DNA of 64,000 bases from CAYMCQ01 sp964389025 (GTDB taxonomy: Bacteria > Verrucomicrobiota > Verrucomicrobiia > Limisphaerales > CAYMCQ01), in contig CAYMCQ010000006.1 of assembly GCA_964389025.1 (NCBI GenBank), positions 1-64,000 of the forward strand, given 5' to 3'. Below, piece after piece: positions 34,158 to 43,893 of the stretch (the first letter of the stretch is position 1; every line of letters begins with the position of its first letter). The translations under genes were made by a program, and so were the position numbers. The notes beneath the pieces are model-generated. The model ran no database searches and was not told the origin of the DNA. It saw nothing but the letters and a program-made list of their open reading frames with translations.

Positions 34158-37016
34158 TCACTTGATGGTCCAACGAAGAGTGAACAACGAAGTGCTCGTT
34201 GTCTTTTGGATGAGTTTGTCCTGCATCGTACCGATAAGTTCCTCGCGCTTCTTGTCCACTTGGTCTTGCGCGTCAAACAGTGAGCGGCGCTTTTCGCTGC
34301 GTTGTGCTTCCAACGCTTTAATCCGTTTCTGACCGGCGAGCTTTTCTTCCAGTGTCAATGCGGTCGTTGCGGCGCGTCGCGCTTCCTTGATCTGCCGGTC
34401 AATGTCCTTGATTTCGCGCTCAAGGCCGAGCTTCAAGTCATCGGCCCAGCCGTCGAGCTTCTCCGCTTCGGCCTCGAAGAACAGCGCATTGCGCTCGGAT
34501 ACTTCGCGCTGAATCACACTTTTGCGACCTTCGGCGATGGATCCCAACTGTGTGGGAGCGACATCGAGAACCGGTGAGCCGGCGTATCCGGGCAGGGTGA
34601 GCAAGCGTCGAGCACACTCCTCATCCAAAGCCGTGCCATCGTCTGTGACCGCAGAAAAAAGAAAGTAGTCCTCAGTCTGATCCAGCGATTCGATGCTAAA
34701 TCTGACAAGCGCCATCCATCCTGCGCGCCCGACGAACGGTTTGAGAATCGTGACCTTACCGTCATGCGCGCTGTAATCGAAACGAACCTCAGCCACATTC
34801 AATTCACGCGCCTTCGCTTGAGTGAGCACGGCCTCGGCTAAAGGGTGGCTCAGTCGGTAAAGGTGGGCCTCACCGGAGCGGCGTGGCAGTTCATAGAGAC
34901 CGAGCGGAATCTCACTATTCGCAGTCGGAAAAGGGCATGATTTGAGATGGAATGAAAAATCGGTCACAAACTCGGCGTGGCCATTGAGCTCGTGCCGGGT
35001 CAATTGCATCAGCAATTGCTCGTAACGATCGAGGAATGCCTTTGATTTCTCATCGCGGATCTTGAGCTTTTCTCGAACCTCGTCATCAAAGTTTTCCAGC
35101 AGCTTGCGCCGCGTCTGCGACATCGCCTCAGTGATTTCGAAACTCAACTCAAGCTGAAGTTGATCGAATGCAGTCTTGATCTCATCGTGCTTGCGGCAGC
35201 GCTGATAGATGTCGTTGATTCGCTTCTCGAAATCCACACCGCTTTCAATTGCACCCAGCACTTCGTCACTTGCGCCAAATACGCCCTCGAACAATTGGAA
35301 TTTCTCGGACAACAATTCGTAAACACGTTGATCGGCGGCATTCTTGCGGTTGAGGAAATTCACCACGACCACGTCGTGCTTCTGGCCATAGCGATGACAA
35401 CGTCCAATGCGCTGCTCGATGCGCTGTGGATTCCACGGCAGATCATAATTCACCACGAGCGAGCAGAACTGAAGATTGATGCCTTCCGCGCCCGCTTCTG
35501 TTGCGATCATAATGCGGCCCTCTTCGCGGAAATAATCCACAAGCGCAGAGCGCATGTCCGCCGTCTTCGAACCAGAGACCCGGTCTGTGCCGGAGTGCTT
35601 GTCCTGCCACGCCGCAAAAATCGCTTTCGAGCGGTCATCCGTATTCGAGCCGTTGAAAAGGACGATGCCGTCTTTGAAAGGGCTGTCCGCGAGCACGCGG
35701 AGGAGATAATTTTGCGTTCGCCGCGATTCAGTGAAAATAATGGCCTTTTCCGCTGCGCCGAGTTCGGTCGTCTTCTTGAAGGCGATTGCCAGCGCCTTGA
35801 CCAATGCCTTGCCTTTGGCGTTTTGCTCAATGGACGTGGCCAACCTGGTGAATTCGTCAAGGTCAGCGATTTCGGCTTCGATGGCGGCGCGGTCGGCGTC
35901 GGAGATCGGTTCAGCCGGTTCGTCGTCGCTCCATTCCTCGGCGGTTTCGTCCAGCGCCTCGTAGTCTTTGTCCAGTTCCTCTTCGAGCGTTTCAGCGGGT
36001 TCTACCTTTTTGATCTTCGCCTTGAGCCGTTCCGAAATCGAAGTGAGAGCCCCGGCAATGGCGAATGTGGATGAGGCGAGCAGTTTTCGAAGCACGAGCG
36101 TCATCAGCGAGCGTTGCCCCGAAGGAAGTGCTTGAAGGTTTTCGCGTCGCAGGTATTCCGAGACGAGTTCATAGAGACGGTCTTCGCTTTCCTCCGGTGT
36201 GAACTCTTCCAGAATCGGATGTCGTTTCGTGAAGGGGACGTAAGCCGTGACCTGTCTTCGGAGCGTGCGATGGCAGATGGGTTTGAGCCGGCCTTTCAAA
36301 GTTTTGAAAACCTGTTCCTGACTGAGATTGGCGAATTGCTCCCGGAAGCTCTTGAGGTCGCCAAAAGCGTGTTCGTCAATGAAACTGACCAAACCGAACA
36401 GTTCGAGCAGGGAGTTTTGCAGGGGCGTGGCCGTGAGCAGAAGCGTGGGAACATTTTTGAGCGCCAGTTTCAGCGTGTTGGCGATGATGTTTGTGGGCTT
36501 ATAGACATTTCGCAGCCGGTGTGCCTCATCAATTACCACCAAATCCCAAGCCGTGTTCGCAACATCGGCAGCCTGCTTGCGGGCAAATTGGTAGGAGCAG
36601 ATCACGACTTTGTCCTTCGCCTCGAATGACCGAAAAATCCCCTGCCTGACGGCTGCGTTGTAAGACTTCGTTTCGAGAAGCTGGCAGGGCAGAAAGAATT
36701 TCTCCGTCAATTCCTGATACCACTGCTTGCGGAGGTTGGACGGTACGATGACCAGAATACGCCGCTTCCTCTCAGCCCACTTCTGTGAAACCACGAGCCC
36801 GGCCTCAATGGTCTTGCCAAGGCCGACTTCGTCCGCGATCAGCGCGCCTTTGGAGAGCGGGGAATTGAAGGCAAAAAGTGCCGCGTCCACCTGATGCGGA
36901 TTCAAGTCCACCTGCGCGCCGGCGACAGCGCCCGCGAGCTTTTCAAGACTGTCCGAAGAGCAACGTTTCGTCAGCTCGTAGGCGAAGTATTTCGCGTGGT
37001 AGTCGGTCAGGTTCAC
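34158..37016 (-). CDS. SNF2-family helicase/translocase
   Basis: 952 residues from a GTG at 37016. Walker A DEVGLGKT at about 62-69, motif Ia VIVPSNLRKQW, motif II D-E-A-H in VIDEAHRLRN near 165, motif VI at about 530-560 (RIEQRIGRCHRYGQ). Both RecA-like lobes are complete, and a ~90-residue acidic insertion (EEELDKDYEALDE) and a long charged C-terminal helical segment (about 850-930) are present. It belongs to the bacterial SNF2/RapA-like translocases found in defence loci. It opens the nine-gene block; 174 nt without a gene separate it from jetD upstream. Confidence 0.85.
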   Translation of the reverse strand: MNLTDYHAKYFAYELTKRCSSDSLEKLAGAVAGAQVDLNPHQVDAALFAFNSPLSKGALIADEVGLGKTIEAGLVVSQKWAERKRRILVIVPSNLRKQWYQELTEKFFLPCQLLETKSYNAAVRQGIFRSFEAKDKVVICSYQFARKQAADVANTAWDLVVIDEAHRLRNVYKPTNIIANTLKLALKNVPTLLLTATPLQNSLLELFGLVSFIDEHAFGDLKSFREQFANLSQEQVFKTLKGRLKPICHRTLRRQVTAYVPFTKRHPILEEFTPEESEDRLYELVSEYLRRENLQALPSGQRSLMTLVLRKLLASSTFAIAGALTSISERLKAKIKKVEPAETLEEELDKDYEALDETAEEWSDDEPAEPISDADRAAIEAEIADLDEFTRLATSIEQNAKGKALVKALAIAFKKTTELGAAEKAIIFTESRRTQNYLLRVLADSPFKDGIVLFNGSNTDDRSKAIFAAWQDKHSGTDRVSGSKTADMRSALVDYFREEGRIMIATEAGAEGINLQFCSLVVNYDLPWNPQRIEQRIGRCHRYGQKHDVVVVNFLNRKNAADQRVYELLSEKFQLFEGVFGASDEVLGAIESGVDFEKRINDIYQRCRKHDEIKTAFDQLQLELSFEITEAMSQTRRKLLENFDDEVREKLKIRDEKSKAFLDRYEQLLMQLTRHELNGHAEFVTDFSFHLKSCPFPTANSEIPLGLYELPRRSGEAHLYRLSHPLAEAVLTQAKARELNVAEVRFDYSAHDGKVTILKPFVGRAGWMALVRFSIESLDQTEDYFLFSAVTDDGTALDEECARRLLTLPGYAGSPVLDVAPTQLGSIAEGRKSVIQREVSERNALFFEAEAEKLDGWADDLKLGLEREIKDIDRQIKEARRAATTALTLEEKLAGQKRIKALEAQRSEKRRSLFDAQDQVDKKREELIGTMQDKLIQKTTSTSLFTLRWTIK

Positions 37017-37190
37017 GATATCGGCGCCAGTGGGAGTTCAAAGCCCTATTGCCGTTCTCTGGCGTCTTTGCGCGAGGCTATCAGGAGGGTGCCGTCGGGA
37101 CAATCCTTGATGCGGGCGTCCAGATGCGGGCGTCGCGGACGCGTCAAAAACCGTTGCACGCTGCGCCTGCTGGACGAACCAGAAAGCTCG

Positions 37191-38339
37191 TTATCGCAAA
37201 CGCGACTGGAGCGTTTGGATCGCGTAGCTCAGTGTAATTCGCTCCTGTTCGAGCAAGAGGCCATCGCGGGCCAAGCGGTCAAACAAAACCTGTTCCGACG
37301 AGTTGAGCTTCAATTCAGCGCGGGAAATGTAGGCAGACGCTTTGACGGCAAATTGCCTGAAACGGGTAAATGTTTCGACATCCATCATCACACTTTCCGA
37401 ATGTGGATACTGCGAGCGCAGCACGGACAGTGATGCAAACCCGTGCGTATCCATGTCACCCCAATACAGCAACCGAACGTTTGACAGCCATGAAAGCCGA
37501 CACAAAAGTGAAACCGCGTCGCCTGCGCCAAGCAGTGCAAGCGTATTCTGTAGCGGCGGCAATGTGAGAAATGTCATCTCGTTTTCCACGATGATGACAT
37601 TCTTGGCGTTGACGCGAATTCTGTCAGCTTCCTCCAACGGAATGGCAAAGTCGGTGAAAGGCAATTGCGCGTTCGTCGCAATTTCCAGGTCGAGCAAGCG
37701 AAAACGGATAAGCGGCTGCTTCTGTCGGAAACCAAATCGAGTCTCGAATGTGGAGGCGTCGAGACCGACGCAGCCGGGAGCAACAATAGGCAGCAACTCG
37801 CCCAACACACCACGGTTGCGTTCTATAAACTTGGTATCTACTTCGACCGGTAGTTCACGCAGGTAGCAGTTTGGTCGGCCGCACTCCCGAAGGTGACGAC
37901 AGACCTTGAGCAGACCATCCCATTCTGTCGAATACTCGACAACTTTGAGCGGCTTTTCCTGCGTCCATGCCGTCAGCTCTGGAAACGTTGCGTTAATGAG
38001 TTTGCAGTTCTTCTCGAATCGCTCGACTTCGGCGCACTTGCCTAGGAACCGAGTAAAATCTTCTCGTGTCAGAAAAGAAATCCCGGCTGGAATTCGCTGG
38101 TCGCCGAAGCGTCGGAAGCCCTGGAGTTTCCATTCGACTGAATAGCCAAAACCTCGCTTCTCCTTCGACTGCTCGCGCACCTTGGCGATGGCCTCTCTCG
38201 CCTTCTCATAATCAGTGACGCGTGACATCCCAGAACCGAATACCGCCATCGGGAAGCCGTTTTCACCGTGAGCCAACGAACGCAGGAAATCCTCATAGCG
38301 GTTTAGCGCTCGTTTCCGAATTTGCTCAGGCGACAGCAT
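37191..38339 (-). CDS. jetD: Wadjet JetD, TOPRIM nuclease subunit
   Basis: 382 residues. N-terminal DUF3322-type half, C-terminal DUF2220 TOPRIM domain. Catalytic acids: E252/E254 in VENEMTF and D295-x-D297 in WGDMDTHGF. JetD is the nuclease of type I Wadjet: it cuts DNA after the JetABC complex has extruded a plasmid loop. It overlaps jetC by 14 nt. Length agrees with known JetD. Confidence 0.92.
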   Translation of the reverse strand: MLSPEQIRKRALNRYEDFLRSLAHGENGFPMAVFGSGMSRVTDYEKAREAIAKVREQSKEKRGFGYSVEWKLQGFRRFGDQRIPAGISFLTREDFTRFLGKCAEVERFEKNCKLINATFPELTAWTQEKPLKVVEYSTEWDGLLKVCRHLRECGRPNCYLRELPVEVDTKFIERNRGVLGELLPIVAPGCVGLDASTFETRFGFRQKQPLIRFRLLDLEIATNAQLPFTDFAIPLEEADRIRVNAKNVIIVENEMTFLTLPPLQNTLALLGAGDAVSLLCRLSWLSNVRLLYWGDMDTHGFASLSVLRSQYPHSESVMMDVETFTRFRQFAVKASAYISRAELKLNSSEQVLFDRLARDGLLLEQERITLSYAIQTLQSRLR

Positions 38340-41300
38340 GGACTTGAGGAACGGGCGGCAGTTTGGCGAGCCGTTCGTGGATTTCCTCCACTGTGATCGT
38401 GCGAACGGTTGACGCCTGTGTCGTCGAATTCAGCGACAAATGGTAGCTGGACACGAACGGCTCAACTACGCGGGCGCGGGCGTCGAACGGGCATACGATG
38501 AGCAGTTGTAGATGAAATTCGGCGAAGAGGCGGAGGGCGTAGCGAGAATTCGCTTCGTCGCAACGGGCGAACATTTCGTCCACGACCACGAATCGGAACG
38601 ATTTGGGATTCTCCGAGTCTTTGGAAATACCGTACTGATAGGCGATGGCCGACGCCAGAATGGTGAACGCGAGTTTTGCCTTCTGGCCTCCAGATTTGCC
38701 GCCTGTGTCGCTGTAATAATTTTCCTGCCCGTTGTCCTCGCGACGGAGTTCTTCGACGGCGAACGTCAACCAGTTGCGCGTGTCGGTCACTTTTGCCGCC
38801 CAATCCGGTTTCTCCCGGATGCGATTGATGAGGTCGCTGATGCGGCGGAATGCGCTCTCGCGGGCCGCCGCGTCTGCGTTTAGTCCGAATTCCAGGCAGT
38901 CTTTGAGCCGCTTACGAAATTCACGGATGTCAGGGTCGTTCGAGTGATTGGCCCGAATTGTGATGTATGTCCTCGACGAATAGGGGATGCCGCGCAACGC
39001 GTCGTTCAGATGGTCCACCTTGTTCTGGATTTCCTCGCAGTGGGTTTCCAATTTGTCCTGAAACGCCGCAACGTGGGCGAGCACATCACGGCTCATCAAT
39101 TCACGGAAACGTTCTTCATGGCGCGGCAGATCGTCGGCTTTGATGTTCTCGCGGAGCTTGAGAAACTCCGGGAGAAATCTTTCATCCGCCGACATATCCG
39201 TTTTCATGTCGGCGAACTCGCTCAAAAAGCTCTGCATAAACTTCGTGGCCACCTTCGCTGCTTCGTCGCGCTTTTCCTGGATTTGCAGCATTTCCTTGCC
39301 GAGATGGGTGGTCGCCTTTTGCTGGGTGACTCCCGCTTCGGCAATCGTCAATCGCTCGCACTGCAAAGTTCTCAACAAGGCACTAAAAGGCTCGGCGAAG
39401 AGTTGGAGGTCAGGCTCTTTGTTCGACTGGAGCGTATCGTCACATTGACCGAGGTGCGTTTGATAACCTTCGCGTCTGCTTTGAAGTCCACCTTTCCTCT
39501 CAACCGCCTTGGTCTTGTCCGAGTCAACGCCCGCTATTTTTTCGCGGAGAGCCTTCAATTGCTCCTGCAATTGGCGGATTTGGTTGGAGCTTTTCTCCAA
39601 TTCATCCTTCCGCGTCTGAAGCTCTTCCTTCGTCTTCGCTGCGGAACGCCAGTCGATTTCTGTAAAGAGGCGGAAGCTGGCGAGCCTTCCCGCCTGCTCC
39701 GCACGTTTCTGCGCTCTTTGTTGGCGCGTTTGCGCCTGAGAAATCAACTGTGCCTGCGTCCGCGCCTGGGATTGAAGTTCGCTCAGCGTCTCCTCTAGGC
39801 GACGGATTTTATCCAAGTTTGACCAGCCCAAAATGTGATAACGGGGATCACGAATATCAGTGCCGTCGTCTTTGACGTGCCGGGTACCGCCGCTACGGAT
39901 CAGGCCCTGTTTTGTGATGGCAAAGCCAGTGACCCGCTCGAATTCGTCCAGCGTTTCACAACAACGGTGGTTGAATTGATTCCGCAGTTCGGATTCCACC
40001 CACAGAATGAGCGGGTGACCATCCTTGAGTTTCATCTTCTCAATGACTCGCCCCTGGTCGGAACCCCGAGACACAGCGGGAACTTGCGCAGGGACTCGGT
40101 GATAAACGACACGACGGCGAAGGTTGTTGTCGTTGATGAAACGATTAACGCGTGAGTAGATGCGATCCGGAACGAGGATGGACAGGCCAAATCCACGCAG
40201 CAGCCGCTCCAAAGCCCCCCGCCACTCAGCGTTGTACTCGTCTCGCACATCCATCAATTCACCGGTGAATGGGAGATCGCCCACGCTGACGCTCGCCCCG
40301 CGCGCGATGAATTCTCGCAACTGTCGTTCGCCTTCGGGAATCAGATCGGGTCGGTTGCGCAAGGAATTAAGCTCGCGATCAACTTCGTCCACCTTCCCCT
40401 TCAACTGCTTGAGTTGCTCGCCTGCGGCTGCCATTTCTGCCGCCGCGCCCGTGATGACCCCGGTCTGCGCCTCGCGCTCTGTTTCAGCCCAAGCCTGTCG
40501 CTCAATGAAGCGCCGCTCCTCAAGCACTTCCTCGGTGATTCCCAATTCTTTGAGCGAACTGTGATACTGCCTCGAAAGCGCCTTGCGGTTGTTTTCCTGG
40601 GAGTTTGCCGTTTCCAGTTCCTCCTGAACCTTGGCCAACTGTTTGCCGACTTCGTCACTCTCGATTGCCTGCTGTATCGAGAATTTGTCCTTTTCCAACG
40701 TCTCCAACTGCTGCTTGAAATTTTCGATTTGTTGCTCAAGGGCAGCGATTTCGTCTGCCAAGCCGGTGATTTCCGTTTGCAGCAGCGCCTTCAGCCGCAA
40801 TGCAAAACACGCTGGTAAAGCATCGTTGAATCTCGCCGCCTCGTTGAGCTTTGTCTGGTGGATTTCAATCTCGGCCGCCTTGTCTGCAACCGGCTGGAGA
40901 AAGTCCAGTTGCTTTCGAGCGCGTTGAATGGCGTCCCAGCATTTCGTCAGGTCCTCGTAGTGTTGCTCAAGGCGCTCCATCAATTCCTTTGTGTCGAGAC
41001 GTTCAAGCATGTGGTCGCGGATGAACGTGCTGACGTGTGTGATTTCCTTGATGGCGACGGTCTGGCTGAACAAAGCGAGCGTGGTCGTTGATTCCATCCG
41101 CAGGTAACGGACGGCCTTTTCCGCGTAATCGTTGAAACTGTCTTCGACCTCAAAGCCGCGCTGCCGGAGAGCCTTTTTCCACGTCTTGGATTCCTGCAAT
41201 CCGCCAAAGTCGCCTTGGATCGAGCGCTCGCTTCGGGCGATGAGAAAGAGCTTCCGCACGTCATCATCCTGCACCCAGAGGATTTGACCAAGGCTCACGG

Positions 41301-41694
41301 CCTCGCCCGTGGTTTCATTCTGGAAACTGGCCAAGAGAATTGTTGGAGGCGAACCCGGCTTGCGAAGGAACTTGATTTGCGCACGGCTTTCCTCCGTGCC
41401 GCTCTCGCTGCCGTAAGCGCCGAGGACGTATGTGCGTTCATCTCGCTCACGCTTCTTCACTCCGCCGGCTGAAAGGTTGTAGTTCCGTTTGACGCGCGGC
41501 ACGAGAAGCGTCAAGAGCGCGTCCACAAGGGTTGATTTTCCACTGCCATTTTCACCAATCAGCAAGGCGGTCGCCCCGAGAGGATCGAGAATGTGAATCT
41601 TCCCGTCGAACGTGCCCCAATTCCGCACCTCCAGGCGATGCAGGCGAAATCCCGGCTGTATCGCCGTGCTATTGGTTATCGCGCGCGCTGACAT
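38326..41694 (-). CDS. jetC: Wadjet JetC, SMC-like ATPase
   Basis: 1122 residues. Walker A GENGSGKST at 47-55, long coiled coils between about 230-430 and 640-860, signature GGKSGGQKAK near 998-1007, Walker B VVVDEMFARCDEAN at 1036-1049. JetC is the SMC motor that extrudes DNA loops. It overlaps jetB by 26 nt and jetD by 14 nt, an uninterrupted operon. Size fits type I Wadjet. Confidence 0.93.
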   Translation of the reverse strand: MSARAITNSTAIQPGFRLHRLEVRNWGTFDGKIHILDPLGATALLIGENGSGKSTLVDALLTLLVPRVKRNYNLSAGGVKKRERDERTYVLGAYGSESGTEESRAQIKFLRKPGSPPTILLASFQNETTGEAVSLGQILWVQDDDVRKLFLIARSERSIQGDFGGLQESKTWKKALRQRGFEVEDSFNDYAEKAVRYLRMESTTTLALFSQTVAIKEITHVSTFIRDHMLERLDTKELMERLEQHYEDLTKCWDAIQRARKQLDFLQPVADKAAEIEIHQTKLNEAARFNDALPACFALRLKALLQTEITGLADEIAALEQQIENFKQQLETLEKDKFSIQQAIESDEVGKQLAKVQEELETANSQENNRKALSRQYHSSLKELGITEEVLEERRFIERQAWAETEREAQTGVITGAAAEMAAAGEQLKQLKGKVDEVDRELNSLRNRPDLIPEGERQLREFIARGASVSVGDLPFTGELMDVRDEYNAEWRGALERLLRGFGLSILVPDRIYSRVNRFINDNNLRRRVVYHRVPAQVPAVSRGSDQGRVIEKMKLKDGHPLILWVESELRNQFNHRCCETLDEFERVTGFAITKQGLIRSGGTRHVKDDGTDIRDPRYHILGWSNLDKIRRLEETLSELQSQARTQAQLISQAQTRQQRAQKRAEQAGRLASFRLFTEIDWRSAAKTKEELQTRKDELEKSSNQIRQLQEQLKALREKIAGVDSDKTKAVERKGGLQSRREGYQTHLGQCDDTLQSNKEPDLQLFAEPFSALLRTLQCERLTIAEAGVTQQKATTHLGKEMLQIQEKRDEAAKVATKFMQSFLSEFADMKTDMSADERFLPEFLKLRENIKADDLPRHEERFRELMSRDVLAHVAAFQDKLETHCEEIQNKVDHLNDALRGIPYSSRTYITIRANHSNDPDIREFRKRLKDCLEFGLNADAAARESAFRRISDLINRIREKPDWAAKVTDTRNWLTFAVEELRREDNGQENYYSDTGGKSGGQKAKLAFTILASAIAYQYGISKDSENPKSFRFVVVDEMFARCDEANSRYALRLFAEFHLQLLIVCPFDARARVVEPFVSSYHLSLNSTTQASTVRTITVEEIHERLAKLPPVPQVHAVA

Positions 41695-42259
41695 GGTTTT
41701 GAAGTTGGTCGCGAAGTTCCTTTAACACTTCGACGGGGAAACGGGCTTTGACTATGCGGCGGACTTCGTAACGCTCCTCGCCCTCCGTCGCCGGAAGTTT
41801 GCGGACCAGCCCCATTTCCTCAGCCTTGTTGAGCGCGGCTTCGAGGCGCTTGTCCGCTCGGATTTCATCCGTCGTTTCAGGGAAAAATGGAGCGGCAAGT
41901 TGCAGAATGTCGTCCTTCCGAATAACGAGCTTGGTTTCGTCGTGTATCTTTTCGTCAAACTGAAGCAATTGTTCCCGCAAGATAACGCCGACAATCGCCA
42001 CGCCCTTCGTGAGTTTATCCCTGCGAAAGAGTCGTGGAATTCCGCTACCGTCTTCGCTGTCGGCCTGTTTCAGATAACCAAAGCCATCCTGCTCGTGGAC
42101 GACGAGTTCCAAGCCGATTTCCCGGAAGTAATTTTCGATGTGCGACTGATACCGCAGCAATGTTGCCCAGAGGTCCGCATCTTCGGAATACACAGCGTCC
42201 TGAAGCAGGCGGACTTTCACGGCTGCCGAAGGAAATGATTTGGCTGGAGCAGGCGTCAT
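41669..42259 (-). CDS. jetB: Wadjet JetB, kleisin-associated winged-helix (KITE-like) subunit
   Basis: 196 residues, DUF4194-type. It shows winged-helix-like segments and charged helices (EIRADKRLEAALNKAEEMG) but no enzyme motif. JetB is the KITE-like subunit of the MukBEF-like JetABC complex. It starts in the jetA stop (ATGA, 4-nt overlap) and runs 26 nt into jetC. Confidence 0.9.
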   Translation of the reverse strand: MTPAPAKSFPSAAVKVRLLQDAVYSEDADLWATLLRYQSHIENYFREIGLELVVHEQDGFGYLKQADSEDGSGIPRLFRRDKLTKGVAIVGVILREQLLQFDEKIHDETKLVIRKDDILQLAAPFFPETTDEIRADKRLEAALNKAEEMGLVRKLPATEGEERYEVRRIVKARFPVEVLKELRDQLQNHVSARDNQ

Positions 42260-43692
42260 GTGTTGGAAAAGACCACTCGTGGCACTCGAAAACGGCGGTC
42301 AGGCGTATCAGCGAGTTCAATCAAGTCAAACTCGTCGAAAATGATGTGTGGCCCGTCTCCCTCGGCGATGACGAGGTAAGCGAGAACTTCAAGGATTCCG
42401 TTGCGGGGAGGATACGCCGACAACAGTTCAGGCAGCGAAACCTGGACGCGCGTCTGCAAGAACTCCTGAATGTTGGCCCGCAGTTTGTCGAAATCCACTG
42501 GATGCAGCCGCAGGAACGCTTCAAGCGCCGCCTGATAATCACCGCCCTCGTCAATCTGCAAGTCGCCGCCAAACTCAACGACAGTGGGTGGCGACCACAG
42601 AGCTTTCGACATCAACGAACCCAACGCCATTGCTCCGTCCATCGCCATCAACTCTTCATGGGCCGGTAAAGCGCGCGTTTGATGGGCAAGGCTCTTGATC
42701 TCCTGGAGCAACCTGCCGACCTCTTTGCGTTCCGCAGACTCGCGGATGTCGAGGATTCGCCGGAGCTGCGCGACCAGTCGTTCGTTGGAAGCCAGCACCT
42801 TTGCGCCTTCGACCCGAAGATTCAGTTGCAGCCCGCGCAACATAATGTCGGCACGCAGTTGTTCGGACAGTTCCTCAAGCTGGTAAACTCTCTCGACCAA
42901 TTCGTTGAACTCCCGGCGGCGTTCCGACGCGAGCAGGAAGTCCCAAAAGGCGTAGAAGCTTTGCCCCTGACTCGACTCGCGCAGCCTATCCTGTGAATCA
43001 AGCGTCTGGCTGACGATGCCTCCGCGAGTGGCCGCAGCGTCGGTCTGCCGAACGATGATTTCCTCCGTGACTGTCCGAAAATGACGTTCGACCTCCCGGA
43101 AATCGCCGAGCAATTGCCGCGCGATTTCCAGCAGGTTTTGAAATCGCTCATTGATTTGGGTCGCACTGTAAACCGGCACAACTCCCGTGCGCTCGATCTC
43201 CTCAATTTGCTGTTGCAGGCGTGCTTGCTCCGCCCGCAGTCGTTGAATTCGAACATCCGGCTCTCTCGTCGCATTCTCCACAATCTCCGCCAGTGTGCTG
43301 GCAAGGCTCTTGAACTTGGACTCCGTACCGACGTGCGGGCGGGGTTTCATTGAATCCAGCCATTGGAATACGCGCTCGATCTCAGGCGTGAGTTCGTAAG
43401 CCGGCTCATCCGAATCGGCAGGCTGGAACCGATGAACGTATGCATGGTTGGAATCAGCCCATTCGGTGAGGTAATCCTTCGCCGGCTTCTCGCTTACGAA
43501 ATCACCGCTGTCGCGCAATTCCTCCACCTCGGCCTCAAGCAATGCGCGTAAGCGACTCTCAGGCACAATCGGGTGATGCTCGTGCTTGAACGCGGCGAAC
43601 AGCACCGCCAACACAAGCGGCGCGTTCTCCGCGCGAAGCAGACGGAGCGTCGGCGATTGCTCGAACTGCAACTGCAAATCTGTGAGGTTCAC
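42256..43692 (-). CDS. jetA: Wadjet JetA, kleisin-like subunit
   Basis: 478 residues from GTG at 43692, DUF3375-type: N-terminal PTLRLLRAENAPLVLAVLFAAF is characteristic, with a helical middle (LRAEQARLQQQIEEIE, 145-160). JetA bridges the SMC heads in the complex. First gene of jetABCD; three phased direct repeats at 43824-43865 lie in its upstream region. All four subunits are full length, so the system is probably functional. Confidence 0.9.
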   Translation of the reverse strand: MNLTDLQLQFEQSPTLRLLRAENAPLVLAVLFAAFKHEHHPIVPESRLRALLEAEVEELRDSGDFVSEKPAKDYLTEWADSNHAYVHRFQPADSDEPAYELTPEIERVFQWLDSMKPRPHVGTESKFKSLASTLAEIVENATREPDVRIQRLRAEQARLQQQIEEIERTGVVPVYSATQINERFQNLLEIARQLLGDFREVERHFRTVTEEIIVRQTDAAATRGGIVSQTLDSQDRLRESSQGQSFYAFWDFLLASERRREFNELVERVYQLEELSEQLRADIMLRGLQLNLRVEGAKVLASNERLVAQLRRILDIRESAERKEVGRLLQEIKSLAHQTRALPAHEELMAMDGAMALGSLMSKALWSPPTVVEFGGDLQIDEGGDYQAALEAFLRLHPVDFDKLRANIQEFLQTRVQVSLPELLSAYPPRNGILEVLAYLVIAEGDGPHIIFDEFDLIELADTPDRRFRVPRVVFSNT

Positions 43693-43823
43693 GATGTTTG
43701 TTGCCGCGGCCTGTTCCCCATTAAGGTTTTCAGACTACGCGAGAAGGAATACCAAAACCGGACGGACAAATACAGTCCAACCCTTTTAGTTTGATGGGAC
43801 GAGCGGGGCGCAAGTCGGGGGGA

Positions 43824-43865
43824 TCTGACGATTCCCGAAAGCCGTCTGACGGTTATCTGACGATT
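43824..43865. promoter_or_regulatory. Three direct repeats TCTGACGRTT upstream of jetA
   Basis: Copies at 43824-43833, 43845-43854 and 43856-43865 (TCTGACGATT, TCTGACGGTT, TCTGACGATT). Start-to-start distances are 21 and 11 nt, close to two and one turns of the helix, so all face the same side of DNA. They sit about 130-170 nt upstream of jetA, between it and the Xre-family gene. The layout suggests binding of a regulator, possibly the neighbouring Xre protein. Confidence 0.55.
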
Positions 43866-43893
43866 ACCGGCGAGGAGGTAGCGGGTCTTCCGG

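Noticed and set aside
21021..37016. DISARM or BREX system
   Set aside because: A SNF2-type helicase and a methyltransferase are present but no DrmA, DrmB or DrmC, and no BrxL, PglZ or BrxC-like protein is seen.
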